Source: Camarhynchus parvulus (taxonomy: Eukaryota; Chordata; Aves; Passeriformes; Thraupidae). From it: a stretch of DNA of 64,000 nt. Both the position numbers and the translations under genes were made by a program. The stretch's first letter is position 1, and each line of letters opens with the position of its first letter. The stretch covers positions 43,929,609-43,993,608 of the forward strand of contig NC_044574.1 of assembly GCF_901933205.1 (NCBI RefSeq), given 5' to 3'. This document shows positions 12,329 to 25,897 of the stretch, one piece after another. The notes below the pieces were generated by a model, which saw only the letters and a list, made by a program, of their open reading frames with translations, had not been told where the DNA came from and searched no databases.

Positions 12329-15300
12329 AGATAGTTTCCCGAGGCTTTTGATGTTTATTCCCTTAATTTCGGTCAGTAAAGTCTGTGACACCATTATTAC
12401 CATAACATAAACACTGAAGTGCTGCCAATGAAGAGATCTGGTTGCAGGTTTAAAGCAAGTGAGTAAGCAGCAGGCAGTGGCAGTGTGAGGGATAGTAACT
12501 GAAGCCTAGGAGGAGGTCTCAGGATCAAAGGGGAGTAAATAAAATGGAGGACAAGGCTCACTGATTAAAATTGATATGGTAGAAAAATACTTCTGGCACT
12601 TCCTTGGCTCAGAAAGTTTCTAAACACCTTGCTGCTGAAGAGAGAGGTTACTCAAGCTATTTTTATACTTTTCCTGGAAGTATGGACTATTTGCTATTGC
12701 AGAAGATGGGATATCGGGCTGGACAAACCCATCTGTGGCTCACTTTGTGAGCCATTATTGCTTGCTTGACTTTCATTTCTTTTCACATTAAAAATATGAA
12801 AGTATCAACAGGCTAAGAGGTAGTGATGTAGAAGTTGGAGAAAAGAAGATGTTGCCTTTGTTTTGATAAGCAGGAGAATATTGAGAAGGTTGGAGGTTCC
12901 CACTATCTTTTTGATTCTTTAGAAACACCAATTTATTGCAAATAACTGTTACAGTTCTGGGAAGTATTGTATTTACCAGTTCTCTGAACTTTAATCACTG
13001 AATGTTCAGCCAAGTAAGTCAGATGGATGTGTGTGGGTAAAAGGGATATGTGGTAATTTGAAGGAACATGAGTTTGCCAGCAAAGGCTTCTTCAACTTTG
13101 TGTGAGGGTACTCTTTCGTTTCCAATTTGTATTTCAGTCTGCTACATAATCTTCAGTCTTGCTGCAGTCAAAGTTGTTAACTTTAAGTATAGTGCAGCCA
13201 ATATTTGATTACTAATTGGCTGGCATTTATCTCTCCACTTTTCTCAATTTTGTATTGCTTCTGGTTTCCAGTAATAGTAAAATGTGTGGACATCACAGAT
13301 ACAAATATCAGGCATTGCAGCATGAAGATATTTATTGTGTAATAACTCAATTTGATAATTGCAGCTATTTGAAGTAAAATTATAAATGGTTCATATAAAA
13401 TAATTTTGGTTTTAAGGATAATGAGCTGTATAATTTAGTAGCACTGGGAACTAACTTCTTTAAAAGTTGCTGTGGCTAATGCTTTTCTCACACTAATTTC
13501 ATGCTGTTGAAACTCCACCAGCATTAATGGAGTTAATCCTAATTTTCATTTACATAAATGCAAAGAAAGCTCAGCCTCAGTGATTTTTTTACATACTGTT
13601 TCAAGGGTGCTTGAAATTGCTAAACCCACTTAATTCCACATAAAAATAAAGCTTAATGCAGAGAGATCTAATTGTTCTTATGTCACACACAAAACTCTCT
13701 GGCAAACAACAGAACAATGAAATTCTGTTCTTTGACATTTTAGATTTGCAATGCTCGATGAACATGCAGAGGCATTTTGAGCAGTATTTTTATCAATGAA
13801 AAGTCTGTGGAACTGCTTAACTAAAAATTAGCTTGCTTTAATGTTAGTTGTCCACTAGTTTCCACAGATGATGGAAGTGCTTAACTGCCTGTATCAAAGG
13901 GAAGAAACAGCATTTGATTTTTAAGACATAAATCGAATACTTCATTTCTTGCTCTTTGATCTGCTTTGCTTATATGGGCATGTAATCTGACCCCCTTTGC
14001 CATCCAATTTTCAACCTCTTTCCCCTCCCTCCCCTTAGTATTGAACTTTTATCAAGGCCAGATTTCCCCCTCTCCTTCCCCACTACTCCTCCCTCCAGGG
14101 AGTAGTCATGCCTCCTGCATTTTTCTCTCTAGTATTTAGAAGCCCCTCTGAAATGTTAAACCCTTAGGAAACACCCACTTCTTGTTACATCTAGTGCAAT
14201 TTTTTTTTTTTTATTACTAGGCTGCCACTCTATGGCCGTGCACATAAACTACAGCTTTAGTTCCACTGGAATAAGTTGTACTGGAGGAGTTTATGCGAAT
14301 GAGTGAGAGGACATCTGGGCTTCCTGTCCTACAATGCAAATATGAATACTTTAAAAGAGGACAAAGAATGTGTAGGCATTTACCAGACTGATATCTTAAA
14401 TACATTACAGAGAATTTTTTGATCATTAATAATGTGCGTCCTGTAGTGCCCTAACATAGACCCTGCTTGTCCTGGCTGTCTGAAATAATGCTAATTTGTG
14501 TTAGATTCTCAAAGGAAAGCAAAAGGATAATGCTTTCAAAATACTCTGGCCAGGAAAACAACTAAATTCTTGGACTGACCCATGCCTGGTATCCTTCATA
14601 AGTATGAAGTTTTGATGATTTTGAATCTGTGCAATAACTAAATCATAGAAGTGAATCAAGTATTTTAAGAGTAGACATTTATATGTAGCCATACACAGTG
14701 ATTTATAAGCAGGTTAAAGTGGTATTAAAATTTTCTTAACAATAGTTTCACTTACACTGCTGCCTAGTAATTCATTATGTAAGTCACTGTTCTCATAGCT
14801 GCATCTGAAAATGGAGAGGATTGCAATTTAGCAGATGTGCCTGTGAGTAGAGTACTGTGAGGAAGTTGTAGATTTCTGCCTGTAAGCACTTTTACTTGAG
14901 TCCTCCCAGTGTCACGACCTTTTATAGCCAAAAGTCATGTTCAAAAGTGTGGGAGTAGCACTCCATATGTGTGTACTATTATTCCTCACCCTTGGACAGT
15001 TTTGCATGTTTCCATTCAGAAAGTGGAACAAAAGCAGACTTGAGATGTGTTCCTGACTTCATTTTTAGCACACCCAAGTTAAGAGGGAAACTCCAAAGCT
15101 GATGGAGATCTAATTTCTTGGAGATGTTAACTTCTAAAGAACACAGTCCCTGGTTATGACTTGTCAGTGATGATCAGTTACTTCCTAAAATATTGTAAGG
15201 CTTCAAAATTATACTGGTTTTTGTATAAATAATGCCTACTGTTTGAAAGTGATCTGAAAACCTGAGTCCAAAGCAAATTCATACATTCGAGTGAATAAAA

Positions 15301-15397
15301 GAGGTCTTATTGGCCAGAGAAGCCCAGTAGATGGAAAAGAAGCTCAGAAGTTTTAATAGGTGTTTTGCTTTGAATATTCTCCTGCATGCACTCCTAG

Positions 15398-15413
15398 ATG
15401 TGCTAGGGGGCAG
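15398..15413 (+). promoter_or_regulatory. CTCF-like motif (tentative)
   Basis: The string 'atgtgctagggggcagag' contains the GC-rich core CTAGGGGGCAG that resembles the CTCF binding consensus, although the leading CCA of the consensus is not matched. It lies isolated in gene-poor sequence between the two CpG islands, where an insulator would be plausible. A single short motif in 64 kb has weak statistical support. Confidence 0.25.
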
Positions 15414-18400
15414 AGAGGAAGAAGGATTATTAAAAATTAAACAGCTTGCTCTTACTAAAGTAAAAATCTATTGTACAGTTTTTATTGATTCAGCTTCATT
15501 AAACTGAAACAGGTGCTGACCTTTGGCCATGTTAGTAACATTGTTCCAGACACTCTCTTCAGCATTTTAATATATTTTGTTAATGTAGGTTAATATTATA
15601 AGAAGGGACAAATCTTCTTAGAATGGTATTTTCCAGGATCTTCAGCCATAAGGCAATTTTGGTTTCTAAACAGAGCCAGCTGTTAAAAGTGCTAATTAGT
15701 TCTGCCAGAAGGTAATAGTGCCTATGTCCTAATAATCCAAACTGTTTATATATTAGGAGGTTCTCAATGCTACAGTTATATCCCCCCATTTAGGAATATT
15801 ACAAGAAAATTTTACTATGAACAGGAGGTTATGAAAGAAGGGGAGATCATAAAAAAATATAAATTAGGTTCTCAGAAAGAAGTTGGACAAGAAACATCTT
15901 GGGTATAAGAAATAAACCAGTATAAAAGGAGATATAAGATTACCTCATTTTCTAAAGTATTTCTACAGCAGTCAGTGCACGCAAGAGCAACATAAGTGGT
16001 GTGACTTAAAACCATACTGAAGTTCCAAGTGACAATATTGAAATATAATTAAAGCATTTTCAAAGAACAGGGATGCTGACCAAATAGCCAGAGGCTGGGA
16101 TGCAGAAGAGAGTGAGTTTGCCTGAAGCACGATGCAGGCAGCACAAGATCTCTCTCTGTAGTTTATTTGTTGCAGCAGAAGCACCAAGGTCCCCAGCTAC
16201 CGTCGGTGCCACGTAAAAATCCACAAAGTGCTGCAGTGCTGCAGTCTTTGACACCTAACACATGCAGCTGAAAGGCTCAAATCTACCAGCCAGGCAAGAG
16301 TGAGAATTAGAGCAGTAGGCAGTGAAAAAAGTATCAACACACTTTCTGTTGGGTGGCACTGTGTCAGGCAGATGCACATTAAAATACATATGCAGAGAGA
16401 CAGAGCTAGCAAAAGCCAGGTTAGCTGTCATTTGCAATAATTGATTTAACTGTTGGTTCATGAAGATGAATTGAACTGCAAACCCAACCTGGTACTGTAA
16501 CGGTTAACACTGGTTTTGAGCTGCTGTAATTAACTGAACTATTTCCTGCACATGGAGCTCCTAAAATGTCCATTTTGTACAAAGTGTTGTATTTTCCCCT
16601 GAAACTTTGGAAAACTTTGTCTCCATCTACCATAATTTTTCTCCAGCATTATTCCTAAATGGTTGGAAATGCCAATGCACTGTATTCCAGATATGGCTGC
16701 AATAGGGCTGCAACAGGAGATTATTCTGCTGAATTCCAAATATGAGCCATGGCTATTCTCAGAATGCCACTGTTTCTTTGGTTTTACAATGGCATCACAT
16801 AACAAACTTGTATTTAATTGCATACTTTTCACCTGTCTGGTTTGGCTCTGCTTCTGAGATCACAGGTGGCCCAAACTGATATGTTTTTTAGAACAAAATA
16901 ATATGCTCTCAATATTTTGGAAATGTAAAAATGTCTTAGAAAGAGACCTTTTCTTCCCTGTGCATCTAAATTAATCAAAAGGAGAAAGGGCCTATATAAC
17001 CAAATAAATGTTATTGTCAAGACATGAAAATATAAATAACAGCTTCTACCTTACATTTCTTTTCTCTTGTTCTGTTTACTAGAAATTAGTCAGTTAAACA
17101 GATTCAGTATATTTATCTTATCATAGTGTCCAGGTGATTTAGTTATATCCAGAATCCTGTTGAGGCAACACAGAAAATGCCTAGAGGACCCAAAAGTAGA
17201 TTTCCCAGTCTTCCTGACCTTTGCCAGTAAAGATGTTGGGTAGCATCATTGAACCAGCAAGGGGTAGAGCCTTAGAGAGGCTGAGTTAATTACCTGCTTC
17301 TCCCATTCCTTGTGAAATGCTGTTTCACTTTTCTGTATTTCAGTTTCCTCATCCATTATATTTCCTTGCTCTTGTCTTTTTTGTCACCTGTTTGCTTGTT
17401 TGTTTGCTTTCTGGTGCTGTTGCTTAGGTTTTTGTTGGTCGTTTTTACATATTTGTTTGGATAATAAGCTATTCAGTGTACGAACAGTGCATCTAAACTG
17501 TCCAATATGAGTTGGAAGCTCTTTGTGTCAGTATAATCACACTAATAAATTCTTCAGCTCAGCTACTCTAGCTCACTTTATTTCACTAGACATAGCTCCT
17601 CACAGCACTTGCTCCTCACTAATACTCTGTTTCAGTGGGAATGAGTGGATTAAAATGAGTGTGCTGGACACCTGCTACCACCCTTGCAAAACAGTGGAAG
17701 TCATGGTCCCATCCAATCAAGAACACAACCCTAAGAGATACTGAAGGTAGTATCCCCTTGAGCTGCCCAGTGCTCTGCTCTCTCTCACCTCAGATCAAGT
17801 TTTGCATTGAAATAATCTTCTGTCCTGATTCTCCTACTTTGTTTAATTATGTGTACTGTTTGTACTATTTCTTTTCATGTTCTGTCTATAAGACCAGCAT
17901 TTCTTTTCCTGTTGGCTTGACTGCAAAAGTCTACCCTGAACATAGATGGAATCTAGCACAACCTTCAGGCAGCAGTGAATCTCCAGTACTGTTATTTATA
18001 AAAGATATTCTGGGGACACTGTACACACAGTAGTAAAGTTATTGAAGTGTAAAGAGAAAAATGGCTCAATACAATGCAACACTTCAGGAACACATTTTGA
18101 TATAGCTCTCAATCACACACAAACATGAAGTTATACTGACTGTCATAAAAGAATTGGATGTGATAAATTCTGTGAGCAGTATATTAAATATAAGGCTCAA
18201 AAAGCTAGCCACTTTCACAGTGCCAGCTTCAAGAAGCTGGCTTGATTTTTCTTCAGTCTTATATTTAGCAAATTGCCACAAAATTATGTGGGTGTTCTTT
18301 TCTTTCCCTTCAAAATACAGCTTTTTGAAACATCATCCTTTATTATTCTCATTTCCCATCCCAGTGGAGAAATATTCATATCTCAGAATTTTCCACAGCT

Positions 18401-19778
18401 GGCAGAAATTGGCAGCCCTGTTGTTTGCTAGAAGAGAGGCAAAGGACTGAAATGGAATGGCCTTATTGCCCCACAACTGTGATCACATAAAAACAATCTG
18501 CAGGTTTGGAAAATATGTAGTTTTCCATGGAGTTACTTCAACATTGTACGTGTTTTGTGGATAATGTGAGGATTTACATGCCTGACCCAAAACCAGCTGA
18601 AGTTTGTAGAAAGACTGATTGTAACTCTTTGGAGTATATGTCCTCTTCTGCTGACAGAGATTAAAATAGATGTAAAGAAATACCTCTGCCAGGCTCCTGT
18701 GCCTGTTTACAATACAGGAAAAGCATTCCTATTTGTTTTTTTAAAAGAGAAAACCCAATTCTGATGTAGAAAGGAGCCTGACAAATTAAGTAAACAATGC
18801 AGCAGGGCTACAGGAGAAATTTTATGCTGCATATGTAGAAGAAGGAGAACTGAATTCACAGCCTTAGGGGAGGATAAACAAGACTGCATTTAAAGCATCT
18901 TTGTACTCAGATTCTGGGGTGCTCAGCAGTCTGAACTGACTTCTGACTGGTGCTGAGATTCTGGCTCTGGCAGCTCTTGTTTGCCATGTTCTGCAAGAGG
19001 CCTTTGGACAAACAGCCTTTATATTCCTTATACCACCACCGAAAAGGACTTCTCCTGTTGTAGAACACTCCAGCTATCTTAATGAGCATAGAGTAGAGAA
19101 CAGTTGAAGACATTTAAAGTGCAGCAGAACTACTTCAATACTATTTGCAATGCCCTAAGGTATTTCAGTGAGGCTCACTCACCTGGAAGCACTGTGCTGA
19201 TACATCTCTGTTGTCACTGTGCCTGTTCATCACTGAACTTGCCCCTAAGAGTGATATGAGCAATGGAGAAAACATGACACCAGAGGCTGTGGTGAAACCT
19301 ACACAGAGCTTCTTGTGATCAGGGTCTGGGTTACTGTGGACCAAGTGGGTTCATCATAAATGTGTAAGAATATTCATTATACAAAGAGTAAATACACAAA
19401 CACAACTTTTTATTGTAGCCAACAAAAAATGTAATGTAAGGAGAAAAGTAAGGAGTTATTCAACTTTATAGTTGATGGCTCAGAGAACTATGATATCAAA
19501 TGTAAGGCCAGAATTTCTGTGAAGTAACATCTCAGTGTGTCTTTTCATTATTTTAATTTTCTGGATTAACATGTGAATGATCAGGAGGTGCTTGGGGCAT
19601 TTAGAAGCCAGAAATAAACTAAAATGTCTAGCAGTTTGTTCTGATCCTCACTTTCCTACTGCCTCCCCTTGCTTTCTGTCTCTCTCACTTCCAATTCATT
19701 GTTCCTTAAAACTGCTTTTCCTCATTGTGATCATGTCATAGTCCTTCACTGATTATACAAGACAGTTTCTCTAGATGG

Positions 19779-19842
19779 TTTCTGATTCTATCATTTTTCC
19801 TGAATCCTCATTTCTGATTCTACCATTTCTCCTGATTTCTCA
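19779..19842 (+). repeat. Two-copy 32-base tandem duplication
   Basis: Two adjacent copies of about 32 bases, each starting 'tttctgattcta' (19779 and 19811) and continuing 'ccattt..cctga', with a few substitutions between them. This is the usual product of a local slippage or short duplication event. No function is suggested. Confidence 0.75.
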
Positions 19843-22800
19843 CTAGGCTTTAATGAAAGTGATATTTCTGCTAGCCTCAGGATTTCCTGCTTGAAATAAA
19901 CTCTCAAGTAGCATGTTGCTATTAGCCAGGCTGAGTGAAGACAGAGGAATTATGACAACTGGGAGGCCTTTAAATGAATATTTTCAATAAAAAGGATTCA
20001 TTTTACAGGACTCTGGAAACAAGACATTGGCAAATCAAAAATTAAATCCAATAGACATAACTTTTAACTGTTTTTACTTAGTTTGATAGAATCTTTTTGT
20101 TTTTCTTTCTTAGGAGGGCTGTGAACTTCTATTTTTCCTGTTTCTTCTTGGCTCACTGTTTGTATTCTGATATCATTTTGCACAGAAAAAGATTGCCTCT
20201 TGCAGAGTTCAGTTACATGTGCTGTTCAAGTGATCCTGACAAAGATGAATGGTAATAAAAATTGTTTATCCTTTGAATGTGATTTGGATTACACTGCAGA
20301 AATTGTATATCAGTATTGGATAGAGCTGTGAGGGGGCTATGCACAAGAAATCTAGGGTTATATCTGGACAGGATTTGTCATTCACTTCTTGACACCACTC
20401 ATTCTACATGCGTGTTCTTTATTTATAGGCAAGAAGCATGCTGACATTTCAATATTCCTTCAACTCAACAGTTCAGAGTACAATCACAGCAAGAAAAGCA
20501 ACATGTGTACCCACAAATAGCCAAAGATTCATTTCACTGGATTTTCCAAGTATTGAAAGGTAAGCCACAATGCTAATTTTACAGACTTTTGATAGGGAGA
20601 GGTGAAATTTTAGGAATAAAAAAAGAAAATACATTTGAATAGCATTCATAAGATAATGAAGAGATTGGGAAGACAGCATAAAAATTCCCTTTACATTTTA
20701 GCAGCAACTACAGGAGAAAACAGATGTTGTCCTGTCATGCAACATAATGTTTTATTTCATTTAGTTCTGGGCTTTAATTGCATTACTAGGGACAAAAGTC
20801 AATCTTAGCTTATTTCTGTAAATTATGTCTTCATTACTGACAGAAACAGTAATGATTATGTGTACACAAACAGATGCAAAAGACACAAATAAAAGTCATG
20901 CTATTGTAATTAGAAGGATGAAAAACATGTATTAATTGAATTAGGCTTCAGTTAATTTAATTAACATGCCAGGGTATTGTGATCATGAGCACATTAGAGA
21001 CATCTTAACAGTGATGATTTTCCATCTCTCATGCCCTCTTCAAATATATATTTTATCATACATTAGGGAAATATGAAAATTCATAGTTGCTCCCTGAAAG
21101 TCTTGACCAAGTAATGATGCAGAATGAGCACAATACTTCTGCTGGTAGAAGACTAAGAATGTTGAAGTATTTCAGAATATTTAAGATGAAGATTACATCT
21201 TGCAAAAGCAAGATATTTTTGTATTTCAAGATAACAAGAACCTTTGCACTCTTGAAAAAATTCACTTCCCAGGTAGAACTGGAAGTGTAATCAGGCCAGT
21301 AAATTTTCAGAAGCCTTGAACAAATTCCAAAAAAGGACTCAGAATAGAAACATTCAGGCATAAAACTTTTCCTGGTTTTAACATACCAGTTGCAATGTTG
21401 GCATATGTGAACCTGTATAGAACTAACCAGTCACTTTTTTTTTCCCAACAAGAAATTTTTCATCAAGAAACAAAAATAAAGATCCTACTAGATTCAGAAA
21501 TCTCTGGTTCAGCCAGCATTATGTCAATATTATTTGGCTTCAGTTGCTAACAACTTGCAAGCTGGAGAATTAATAACTAGACTTCAGTTGCCACCATTCG
21601 CTAATGAGGCTGGAACGTGACCTGTACACCCAACCAGCTGTGAATAAAAAAGAAAAAGAGCAAGGCTCACTTACAACTGTCAAACTAAAGCATTTTCTTT
21701 AGTGCTAATCCAAAGATGGATGAGCCCTAGTGCTGCAGCAGTATATCAACATTCAGCCAGTGTAAGCACCAGAGTAAAACAAGACACTGTTTACTCCAAA
21801 AGTTCTCAATATATTTTTTTTCTTTTTGCTTTGAACATTTCCTATGTTTTGCCCTGGGACTGGATGATAAACCCATCTTAATCCCCTTGGAAGACTGTAT
21901 TTACTGTAATTGTGTGAGATGGACCAAGGTCTTATCTGCATGTTTTATATTATCCTTTTGCAAATTTTTGCATTCCTTTCTCAGTTTTAAATCATTACTT
22001 TGCCAATAGTAATTGTGCATGCCAGAGCTATCAACAGTAGAAAATTCCATATGTTGCTGCACAGATAAAATACAGGCACAAGAATAACTCAAACCTACCT
22101 TCTTTATATGCCCCCCTTCAACCTGAGCAAAAGAGAGGGTGGTCTATGTAGATTTCATAGTTGAATTCTAGATCAAAAACCATGCTTTAATTATATGTTC
22201 AGTTCAATCAGAACATCTCACTTGTTTTCTCTCATCTTGAAGGAAGTCTGAAATTGTTTGTCCAGGTACAAATTTGGTGCGTGACCACATCATTGATTTT
22301 GTTAGAATCCTGAAGGTTTTGTGGAATAAAGTTGTGTCTGAGAAAGCTGCTTCAGGACTGATAGGTTGTTCCTGGCTCCAGCACAGTGCTTAACACGTGG
22401 CTTTTGTAAAAGCATCCCAGAAACTCCTTCTGACACTCTCTTCCTTATTTTCCAGACCATTGAACTCTTACTGATCGGGAATTGAACGCTGTAGAGATCC
22501 TTTAAACAACTTCTGGCGTTTAGACAGCATTGGGAGGAGGGGAGTTCACAGCAGACATAAAAGATTTTTTTTCTGTGAAGCAGCTCCTGAACTGATAAAG
22601 TTATCCTGAAATAAGCATTTAGGGAATTTTGTCAATAAAGACAATTTAGTTAGTCAATGGGAACAACCAAAAAGAATGCAGAAAGCACAGGTGAGTGTGT
22701 CTGGAATTCTTTTTTGCCCTACTAATTCCTGGATACCACTTCCTCTCCTTAGAAACAAGAAAAACCCATGTAAGTGGAGTGAGGCCTTTTCTGGAGAGAA

Positions 22801-23416
22801 GAATAGCCAATACCTCCTCCCGTGATGCAAAACCCCAAGAAATTCTTCCCAGGCTTTTCTCTGCTTTTCATGCTTTCCATACCCCTAAAGCTTTCTGCTC
22901 AGCAGCCCCTTGAAGAATGTGGCCTTTCCTTTGAGCTAATGAAATTGCAACAAACAGCTGTAAGATTTGGACTATATAAGCTGTTTTTCTGTGAGGAAAG
23001 AGTGCATTCCTTTATGGGTAAAGGAATAAACATTGTGAAGAAAAAACAATATGAGTAGCTGCAGCTGAGGAAGACAGAAGTTTGGGATAGGCTAGAGGAG
23101 TTATGATATATGCACATTGGGGAAGAGTAGGAAAGGCATAAAGTGCCACAGAAAAGAAGATGTGAGGGAAGTCAAAAAGGTTTGAAAATTATGCCCTAGG
23201 GAAAATCCACGTTGCTACAATGTTCAGTTGAGAACTGTTGTATACAGAGCTCACCCAGAAACCAGCTACTGTGAAACTCTGATTCAAGATGTGAGTTTGC
23301 TGTGAGTTTTCCATCCTTGTCAGGAATTTGCCAACTGCATCTTGCAAAAATACTGCTTCATCAATCCAGACCTACTGGGAGCTCCAGAAATTTGGCAGAT
23401 ATTAGGATTTCACTTC

Positions 23417-23692
23417 ACTGAATCGCAGAACGGTTAGAAGACAGCTCTGGACATCATCTAGTCCAACACTCCTGCCTAGAACAGGTGACACAGGAACATT
23501 TCCAGGTGGGTTTGGAATATCTCCAGAGAGGGAAATTCCACGGCCTCCCCGTTCCACTGCTCTGCCACCCTCAACATAAAGACATTCTTCCTCATGTGGA
23601 GGTGGAACTTCTTGTAGTTTGGTTTATGGCCATTGCTCCTTGTTCTGTCACTGGGTACCACTGAAAAGAGTCTGGCACCATCCACTTCCATG
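23417..23692 (-). mobile_element. CR1 3' fragment, minus strand
   Basis: Plus-strand text shows the reverse complement of a CR1 3' end: 'actgaatcgcagaacggtta', 'catcatctagtccaacac', 'agaacaggtgacacaggaac', 'ccaggtgggtttggaatat', 'gttccactgctctgccaccc', 'ttcttcctcatgtggaggtg' and 'gtaccactgaaaagagtctg'. It is the same subtype as the copy at 31.03 kb; the two share these landmarks in the same order. It is 5'-truncated and non-coding. Confidence 0.9.
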
Positions 23693-25750
23693 GCTAAACC
23701 AGGAAATTTGGTTACTGTTCTACTATCACATTATAAACTTTAGCTTTGTATTTTTTTAATCATATGAACTCTTTTCTTTTGAATGATGGAATCCTAAGAT
23801 CACACTTGGTGAACACAGAAAAAATGCTGAACCCCACAATGCAAATTGTGTAAATGTAAATGCAAAGTAATTAGGAGATAGAAAAAACAGGATAAGGCCT
23901 CCTTTCTTGCTATACTGCTAAGAAAACTCAATATTGAAGAATTTAGCAAGAGATCATTGATACCAAAAACACCAGATTGCTTTGTAGCAGCAATGTATGA
24001 ATAACATGAAACTGCTTCTGAGAGTCAGAAAAAGGAATAGTTCTGGAGCTCAGTTTTTCATCTATCTAAATAGTATGGATATGCCTTTGGGTGTTGTCAG
24101 TTCAGAAACTACAGTTGTTTAAATAAGTATTTTTAACTGGAGTGAAGGGCCCCTAAAAGCCTACCTAAACAGATTCCTGCAAGCATGAGTGTAAAAAACA
24201 TAAACCCTTTAGTTGATGTCAAGTCTTAAGCCTCTTTAAAGCTACTATGGAGGCCCTGATGATGAGGATACTTGTCATCATCTATTCCTCTACTGACATT
24301 TGGTGATTAGAGTAAGGGTTGGGGTGTAAAATTGAAAAAGACAGGAGTGACACTATCTTGTAGGATTATTTTCCTTTTCCCTTTAATTGCTACTGAGATA
24401 TGCAGGTCCTTCCTTCTTACCAAAGAAATTGAAAAATAAACACTGTTATATCTTACATGATGTTTAGCTGTCTGGCTTAAAATAAGCAGGTGTCATCCAC
24501 AGTTTGTCAGGGGTCCTAGCCAAGTACTCAATCAAAACCATCAAACTGTTTTTTCACTCAACTTTTAATAAAACAAAATTATTATAAGAAGTTGTGTGTT
24601 GTTGAATGTATCACTAAAATATAATATCTGGAACAGATCAAAGTAATTTATTTTTAAAGTTGGAAACACATAATATTCTATTTGTCATAGTGTATTTTGA
24701 ATTGTTTTAAAACTTCTACATTAGAAAAGTGTTTTTCCATTAGTAAACACACATTAATGCATCTAGACTGTTACAACCTCATTAATATTAAACTTCTGAG
24801 CACTGAATTAGTAATTATCATACAAATATTTAATTGCAAATTTATTCTGTTGCTGTATATTAATGTTGCTTTGTGAACACTTCTATTAAGTTTGAATTCT
24901 GTCAGTGTTCAGCAAAAGAAAAACATGAGAGAATGCCTAAGTGCTCACAGGTGGTACTGTGGAGGGGAAGAAAAACCCAACCCAACAAACTAAACACACA
25001 CACCTCCAAAAAAAGAATAATAACCAAAACCAGGAGACTGTAAATTTTAGTATTTAACTGCAAAGATTCTCTACCTGTATGTCATATATGTTTTCAGTGA
25101 AAGGCAGTTTAGATGCATTTAATGACAGGAGAATGGAAGAAAACAAAATCAGAGCTACTTATACCTTTAGCCCATTTCAGTACTGTGAGAAACTCCTAAA
25201 TTTACCTCAATTGACAAATTACTGCAAGAAACTCCTAAATTTACTGCAAACAACAAATTTATGACCCCATTTCACCTTTTGAAATATTTTTTAGGATTCT
25301 GTTTTCTCTCTTCCATAAGTTTTTCCTTCGTCAGCTCTTTGCACTGAAGTGCAAACTGCAGCAGGAAAGCTGCTGGACTCTCCTGGGGCTGGCATTGTAT
25401 ATCCTTAGGTATTAGACTCACGTGTGTCCAGTGTGGTAATTCTTCTTACATCATGCTGCTGCCAGCTCACTTAGCACTACATCAACTTTGTCCTCTGATA
25501 ACTCTGTGGTTACGGAGCAAACATGAGCATATTTCAGCACTCAAACTGTGAATCAATTTGGCTTTGACAGCCTCTCATTCTAAGAAGTATTGACCTCTGA
25601 ACCAGCTCTTTTCCCTTCCATATTTTCTCACTTTTTTCTACTTCTTTTTCTTAGCCTCCCTAATCATGAAGGCAGTAGAAATAAATTTATTTATTATCCC
25701 ACAACTGGGGTAAATTAATAAAGGAGAATTATACTTTAGAAATACGTTTG
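23693..25750. other. AT-rich spacer
   Basis: No gene is supported. The interval holds A/C-rich low-complexity sequence near 24960-25035 and a two-copy short tandem duplication at 25189-25261. The remainder is unremarkable AT-rich DNA. Confidence 0.55.
25189..25261 (+). repeat. Two-copy tandem duplication, period 39
   Basis: The phrase 'gaaactcctaaatttac' occurs at 25189 and again at 25228, and the sequences after each copy are still similar ('caattgacaaatt' versus 'caaacaacaaattt'). This marks a diverging direct duplication of about 39 bases. A short open frame crosses it, but it has no other support as coding sequence. Confidence 0.75.
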
Positions 25751-25897
25751 GGGAAGGGAAGGGAAGGGAAGGGAAGGGAAGGGAAGGGAAGGGAAGGGAA
25801 GGGAAGGGAAGGGAAGGGAAGGGAAGGGAAGGGAAGGGAAGGGAAGGGAAGGGAAGGGAAGGGAAGGGAAGGGAAGGGAAGGGAAGGGAAGGGAAGG
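25751..25897 (+). repeat. (GGGAA)29 pentanucleotide array
   Basis: The unit GGGAA repeats without a single interruption for 29 copies plus two bases, directly readable from 25751. The plus strand is a pure purine strand with runs of three G separated by AA, a pattern able to form stacked G-quadruplexes or triplex DNA. Open frames across it on the minus strand encode only a repeating proline/serine/leucine pattern and are artefacts of the period-five repeat. Perfect arrays of this length usually vary between individuals, and assemblies often get their length wrong. Confidence 0.98.

Larger units (their letters stand above)
12329..23416. other. Gene-poor spacer, 11 kb
   Basis: Long AT-rich interval with no supportable coding exon on either strand. 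Recognisable small features are a pyrimidine-rich block at about 13990-14100, a CTCF-like motif at 15398-15413, and a 32-base tandem duplication at 19779-19842. Open frames up to 124 codons (for example 17659-18033 on the plus strand) have no start context, splice pattern or recognisable domain and behave like chance frames in low-stop sequence. Confidence 0.55.
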
